From: Ectobius pallidus
Lineage: Eukaryota; Arthropoda; Insecta; Blattodea; Ectobiidae
Direction of reading: 5' to 3'
Length of the DNA stretch: 64,000 nt
Assembly: GCA_964059195.1 (NCBI GenBank)
Contig: CAXKWD010000007.1
Location: 26,051,023 to 26,115,022, forward strand
How positions within the stretch are numbered: the first letter of the stretch is position 1; each line of letters begins with the position of its first letter. Made by a program: the position numbers and the translations under genes. The notes below the pieces were generated by a model. That model was not told the DNA's origin. It ran no database searches and saw only the letters and a program-made list of their open reading frames with translations. Below, one piece after another: positions 52,901-59,500 of the stretch.

Positions 52901-53519
52901 GACTTAAGGCCAGTATTCACTCTCAAAGTTCGTGAACAAACTTTGAACAGCGTTAAAAGGCGATGTTTGAATGAAAGGTCCTTTACCCAAACCAGTTTTC
53001 TGTTTAGAAGGCTGTGTGGAGGGCTGCGGACATGGTTTCCGTTAAAACAGACGTTTCATATTTATTTTCATCTTTTTAATTAACATTGGGATCATTGGCA
53101 TATAATAAAAAACAAATACATCAGCAGTTACCTTTATTTTTCCGCCATGTATTGAGTTTTCACATCTTCCTAAGTAATTTCTGGAAAGTACGATTTAAGT
53201 CAGTCAATCTCCCGAAGCCTCTTCAATCTCGTCTATGTTTTTGTAATTAAGAAATTTTGAATAGTACAGGAATTCATTTTTATGATACAATTCAATTGTC
53301 ATTCATTGTTACCATCTATTTTTACATCTTTCACTCCTTTTAGCTTCGAAATCGTTGATGTATTTTCAAAACAGCTTATGTTTACCTGCCATCTTAAACA
53401 TGTTGCTACGGTAATCTAGAAATCTTTAATCCAATGTAACATCATTCAGAAAGCGATCAGTCATTAATAAACACTGTTTGCTTTTCAACTTCTTGACGTG
53501 GCTCTTGTGGCTCGTGCTC

Positions 53520-53552
<33 letters not shown>

Positions 53553-56500
53553 GGCTATTTTGCTTTCAAAATTGAATATACAGGGAAGAACTAAATGTTT
53601 TTCAAATGAACATGTGAGGTCCGAGGTGGCTCCCAAATAGAAAACGGTAAATAACTAGAAATAACCAAAATGGTTCGCAAATCGAACAACTGTGCCGATT
53701 TTTCTAGTGGCTGTCATGTAAAGCATTATTAAGCGAGTGGGTTGGGAAATGTTATTATTTCCGATCCTCGCCGGTGGTTAGCAAGCAATAACTGAAATTT
53801 GGTAACAAGTAAATGTTAGACGCTGCAGCTTTACCTTGGACAGGATGGATAACTACCTTTTCTGCCGCCAAAAAATGTTGAGGACTGCTTCACCAATGAT
53901 GTGATGTCAAAAACACAAATCCACTTTCAACTAGATGATTTCTTTGATTAAGAGTATATTCTTTTTTTAAAATTCAGCTGTGTTTATACTGCTTTTAGCT
54001 ACGAGGGCATATCAGGAGTTCGGGATTAGAGTAGGCCATGGACCTATTGATTGCCAATTCTTTCTATAATTGATGTATTTTATGGATTAAATTTCAACTT
54101 ATATTAATTTAAATGGATATGATATAGGATAATGGGAATTGGTGAGGATGATTCATGGTATGTAAATATCCAATTCGGCATTTGCCTTTACGACTGGGGA
54201 AACTATGAAAAAACTCATGTCAAATTGGCCGGCCACGGGATTTGAACCTGGGACCTTCTGAATGCTAGTCGTTACCATCTCGGCCACCTCGCTCGGTCAT
54301 TATATTCTTGTAAATTGTGTAAGGAGCGATAATGACTTTCCGCCATATGACTACTGGGCTGACGAACAACAAAATACTATGACTCTTTCAGGTCTTAATC
54401 ATTCAATTCATAGACGCGTTGAAAACAATAAAGATAGAAAGTTACTCCAAAATTAGAAACCACCGTAAGCGGAATTTAAAAAAAAAATCAGGATAAATAA
54501 CAGTTTTACAAGAAAAGCTAATAAATTTACATGTGGTACAATTTCGTGACTTGTGTCTTGCTGATTGGTATATGGTTACTTAACGACGGGGATGTACTGC
54601 AACTTAGGCGTGTGACCGTCGCCAGTGTGCCGGAAATTTGTCCCGCAGGAGTCCTTTTACATGCCAGTAAATCTACTAACATGGGCCTTTCACATTTATG
54701 CACACACAAATCTCATTGACCTGGCCCGGGATCGAACCCGGAACCTTGGCACAAAAAGCCAGCGCGATACTAACTGCGCACCCAGGCACTTATGTCTTGC
54801 GTATCTAATGCTACAGGTTTCTGTTCCTAAATAATGCTAGCCTCATCATAAGTGTAATCCTTAAGCTGACGATATAATAATCACAAGATACATAACTAAT
54901 ACCAGAAAATATTTCGGGAACCAGCTTAGACATTTCTCGGGAAACGGATCGGAAACCAACTAGGACTTCGCGACAGTAACTGACCGAGAACCACTTAAGC
55001 TATTTAGAACCACCTCATCCTCACCCAAATATACATATATGCCACATATTTACAGTATAATAATATAATGTTAGTGTAGGATCCGGGATAAATCCGGAGC
55101 GATAGGAATAAAATGTAGGAATAGGATAGAAAATTACAATAAATCTCTGATAGCGGAGGACCTTGAAAGCAAGAGTGGACTATGACGCAGGACGTTGAAG
55201 TCAGGGAACCAAGGAATTATAATTGGACAACAATCTAAACATGTTATTAAACTTTGCACTTTTATTCACACTTGTAAACTACTGGTTAATTAGGAGATGA
55301 AATTTGAATAAGAAATACAGAAACACTTTTAAAACAATGAACTGAAAATGGCGCGGAATGATGTTGCACCACTGGACGAAATTATGTAAAAGTTGTAATT
55401 ACCAATAAATTATATATGAAATTAATGGTAATGAAATTTACTGTTATTTAAATATATTCAAAGATATTGGAACTTGCTTATTCACTTAATGTTAGCTTCG
55501 CGAATGAGCGATGATGTCACCACACTAACACCTTGTAGAAACTTGTAGACGAGATCCAATAAGCATTGAATTAGACAAATGCTTAAATTATAATAAATAA
55601 TTTAGCGGAATAAATAAAACTTATAATGGAAGTTTTATATCAACGATTCCGAGTTATAATACAAAGGGCGCAAGAAGCCTTTGTTAAAACCGCGAAATCA
55701 GAGCAGAGCAGAGTACGTCTTACCCGTGTTTCTGCAGATCTAATACTGACAAAGCCAAGTGACGCTTCCAATCAGCGTCCCTCAAGCAAGCACCTGCCAC
55801 ACACAAGCGCGTGACACAAAGCTGATGAAATGTTGCGCCTAATTTTAGCTGAATCAGCGCAAGAAGGCACAGCGGACGATTTAAATTGGAACTAGTCACT
55901 GTACATATAAAAATGATGGAAAAACACTTAGCTTGCGTTGACAGTTAGAATACAAGTACTTACTTGAAATTCATCCTCTCTTCCAACGCTTTCCACACTT
56001 CTCCAATGAAACCCCCAGTTAATTTGGATACGTTATTTCTTGTTTCAACTACCATAAAGGGTGGAAACTGAAAGAGAATAGTTAGATTATGAGTAAGAGA
56101 AAGACTTTATTATTTTTGTTTTGCTACGTGGCGGTTACACAGAATACAATAGATAAGTGAATTTTTACACTTAGAAATGGTCGGTAAAGAATTTACAAAC
56201 AAATGCAGAAAAGTACGAGGGTTGGAAGTTTAACAGTAGCAACACATCTATAAAATCAATGTAAATTACAGGAAGTTCAAATCGCTTTTGTTGGATGTTG
56301 GTTGGATAGCCAGCGTACTTCAAAGCAAATAGGACCCTTCTATCATTACCAATGCCTTCACAGTAATTGAGCTGGCTCTATCAACCGGTCTAAAATGAAC
56401 TTTGGATCTGACAGAAAACCAACGATTAAAAATAATTAAGTGCCAGAATGGTACTTTATGAGATTATATGGGGGACAGGAAAATGTCTGTCCGTCTGTCT

Positions 56501-59500
56501 GTACATGTGTGTGTACGCGCGAAACTCAAACACGCTTTATCGGATTTTCCTGAAACTTGGTATACGCATTTATAACGTCCATGAAAAGAAGCCTATTGTT
56601 AATGGATCAAATCGGTTGACCCGTACCGGAGTAGTGCCTAATGAACAAGTAACTGAGCTTCGTAACGAGGTCGAAGTACTCGGCCATTAGAATGGTATCT
56701 ATCAGTATTATGAAGTCTATCTGCCGTCTGAAAGTCAAGTTTAAAGCTAAGTAAATAAAAAAAAAAACCTAATGATTAAGTGCAAACGGCAAAGTAATTA
56801 TTATATGACTTCAAACAATTGTCTAGCGTAGAAATCAACTGGACGACATGAAATATATTGGAAAAGAGAGTACTTCCCAAGGCTTGTAAACTACAGAGGT
56901 AGCGTATTCCGGCGAGTTTATAGAACAGGGGGTTGCGGCGAGCAGGCGAGTGTGTGACGTCACCAGATTCCAAATCTCGCAATTCACAGTTTTTACTCAG
57001 TCTAGAAAATCTTACACCGCGTGATTAAACTAGTAACCTTTAAATAACCCTTTGTCGGATTCCTGTGAAATTTATACAGAAATAATCTACACACATCAGC
57101 CCTACTGATGGTTAAAACAGAGCCTTAAAAAAGCGGACACAAATGTTTTTATTTCATTTTATAAACATCACCCGTTACACAAAATTCATGGAGGGAGAAG
57201 CAGATTTCACTATGCGACAATTTTTTGTATTTTTGTGTCCCGAAAAAACTTCAAGCGAGAAAGTTTTAGTGAAATAATTGAATTTTAATACAAATGAAGT
57301 TCCAGCCCCATATTCGAATGGTTTACGAGTAATTGAGTGGTAATTATTCCGGAATGATTTGGCGCTTCGAGCAGGACAGTAGAGAGCATGGTCCCGTTGA
57401 CAAGGCTTTTGTACCTACTGATCTCGGTCGCTTGACCGTAGTCTTTTAGGATAGAGATTACCAATACATATTGTTTTTAATAGTACAATTAGAAAGTGCT
57501 TTAGAATGTGCAAATAACTAAACCATTATGCCGGGCCAGAGATGTGCTGTGGCAGTGTGTAACAGTAATTTCTCAGATTGCAAGAAGCTTGACTGTAACA
57601 TTTCGTTCCACGTCTTTCCAAAAATCAAAGATGTTCGCAAGCAATGGATTGTTGCTTGCCGAAGAAATGATTCTTGGAATCATGATACAAGTCGAGTATG
57701 TTCCTTGCACTTCATGGAGCAGGATTACGAAAGGGATTTCAAAGCTGAACTGCTGAATTTACCAAGGGAAAAACGATTGTTATTAATCATAGGCCTATTT
57801 ACATGGGCTTTTAGGACTACAGAACTTTGTTTGCCTTTATATGAGCAGCTATGTCGGGATGACTAAATAAAAAGGTACCTCCGAAGAATATAATTATTGA
57901 ACATTAATTCTTTAACTGCACTGGAAAGCATATTTTTTTATTGAGGAATGGAAATTAGTCTGCAGCAAGGCAATATTTGGCGTTTCTTCTGAAGAAGATT
58001 GAAGAATTATATTCACAGCTGAAGATTGAAGAATTATTGAAGATTAATATTCACAGCTCTCGGTAGATCACGGAGTAAAGGGTCCATGGATTTAACCAGG
58101 CTAAATTATATTTTATTAAATTTTTGCGACTATTATTCACTTATATTGTTATAGGTATTCAGGTCGGCACTCATTTATAATTTAATGATTTATTAAAAAT
58201 AATTAATTATAAGTATTTAGGCATCACGGACGGCGTCTATTGAAGTCTTCCAAAATAATTTAGTTTCAAAGGGTCAATCTTTCAGTATGGGTACAAGTAG
58301 CCAGTTAATATCCTTTATTATTGAGTCCACGACTAAAATATTTAAGGATTTTTACGTAATTGCTAGTAGGTATATTTTATAGAACAAAAAGACCTCTGTT
58401 CCGTTTCCATAGCTTTAGCGCCTAGAGTAATTACTACTCTATTACTCGTAAACCATTCAAGGTATAAACGTGGTACTTGATGTATAATAAAATTCAAATA
58501 TTTTCCTAAAGCTTACATGCTCGAATCATTTTCTGGTCACAGAAATACAAAAAATTTTCGCATAGTCAAATATGCTTCTTCCTGAACATTTCACGGTCGT
58601 CACAACTGAATAGTATAATTACCACTCAATTACTCGTAAACCATTCGAGGTATAGGGCTGGAACTTCATTTGTATTAAAATTCAATTATTTCACTAAAAC
58701 TTTCTCGCTTGAAGTTTTTTCGGGACACAAAAATACAAAAAATTGTCGCATAGTGAAATTTGCTTCTCCCTCCATGAATTTTGTGTAACGGGTGATGTTT
58801 ATAAAATAAAATAAAAACATTTGTGTCCGCTTTTTTAAGGCTCTGTTTTAACCGTCAGTAGGGCTGATGTGTGTAGATTATTTCTGTACAAATTTCACAG
58901 GAATCCGACCAAGGGTTGATTAAAGGTTACGAGTTTAATCACGCGATGTAAGATTTTCTAGACTGAGCAAAAACTGGGAATTGCGAGATTTGGAATCTGG
59001 TGACATCACGCACTCAAGTGCTGCGATTGGTATATCCCGGAATACGCAACCTGTATAGTTTACTGATCTTGAGTACTTCCAGGTTGTTGTGACGCTGGTT
59101 GAAGTTCATAAGAGTTACACACTACCGAATTACGTACATCCGCATAGACCGGGAAGATGTAGGAATTATGAGCTTAAATGCTTTATGTATTACCAGGCCC
59201 GACGAGAGGGAGGGGCAGCCGGGGCCCGGGCTCAAAATGGGGCCCGGCCGACCAGGTTTTATTTTTTACTTTCTAAATTTACTGTAAAATAAAATTGGTT
59301 AAAAGCCAATAAACAGCTTAAGTTTTGTTTTATGTGTTTATTTTATCTGCATTGTCCTGTCATATAATGGTGACACGGAATTAATCAGTTAATCTGAAAC
59401 GGATTAATCTTGAAGAAAAATGGCTATTTTTGAAAAGTAGAAGCAGAAATCCTTTTGGACTCAACAGTAGGCCTCACTAACGTTCGGCAACTAAAATCAT

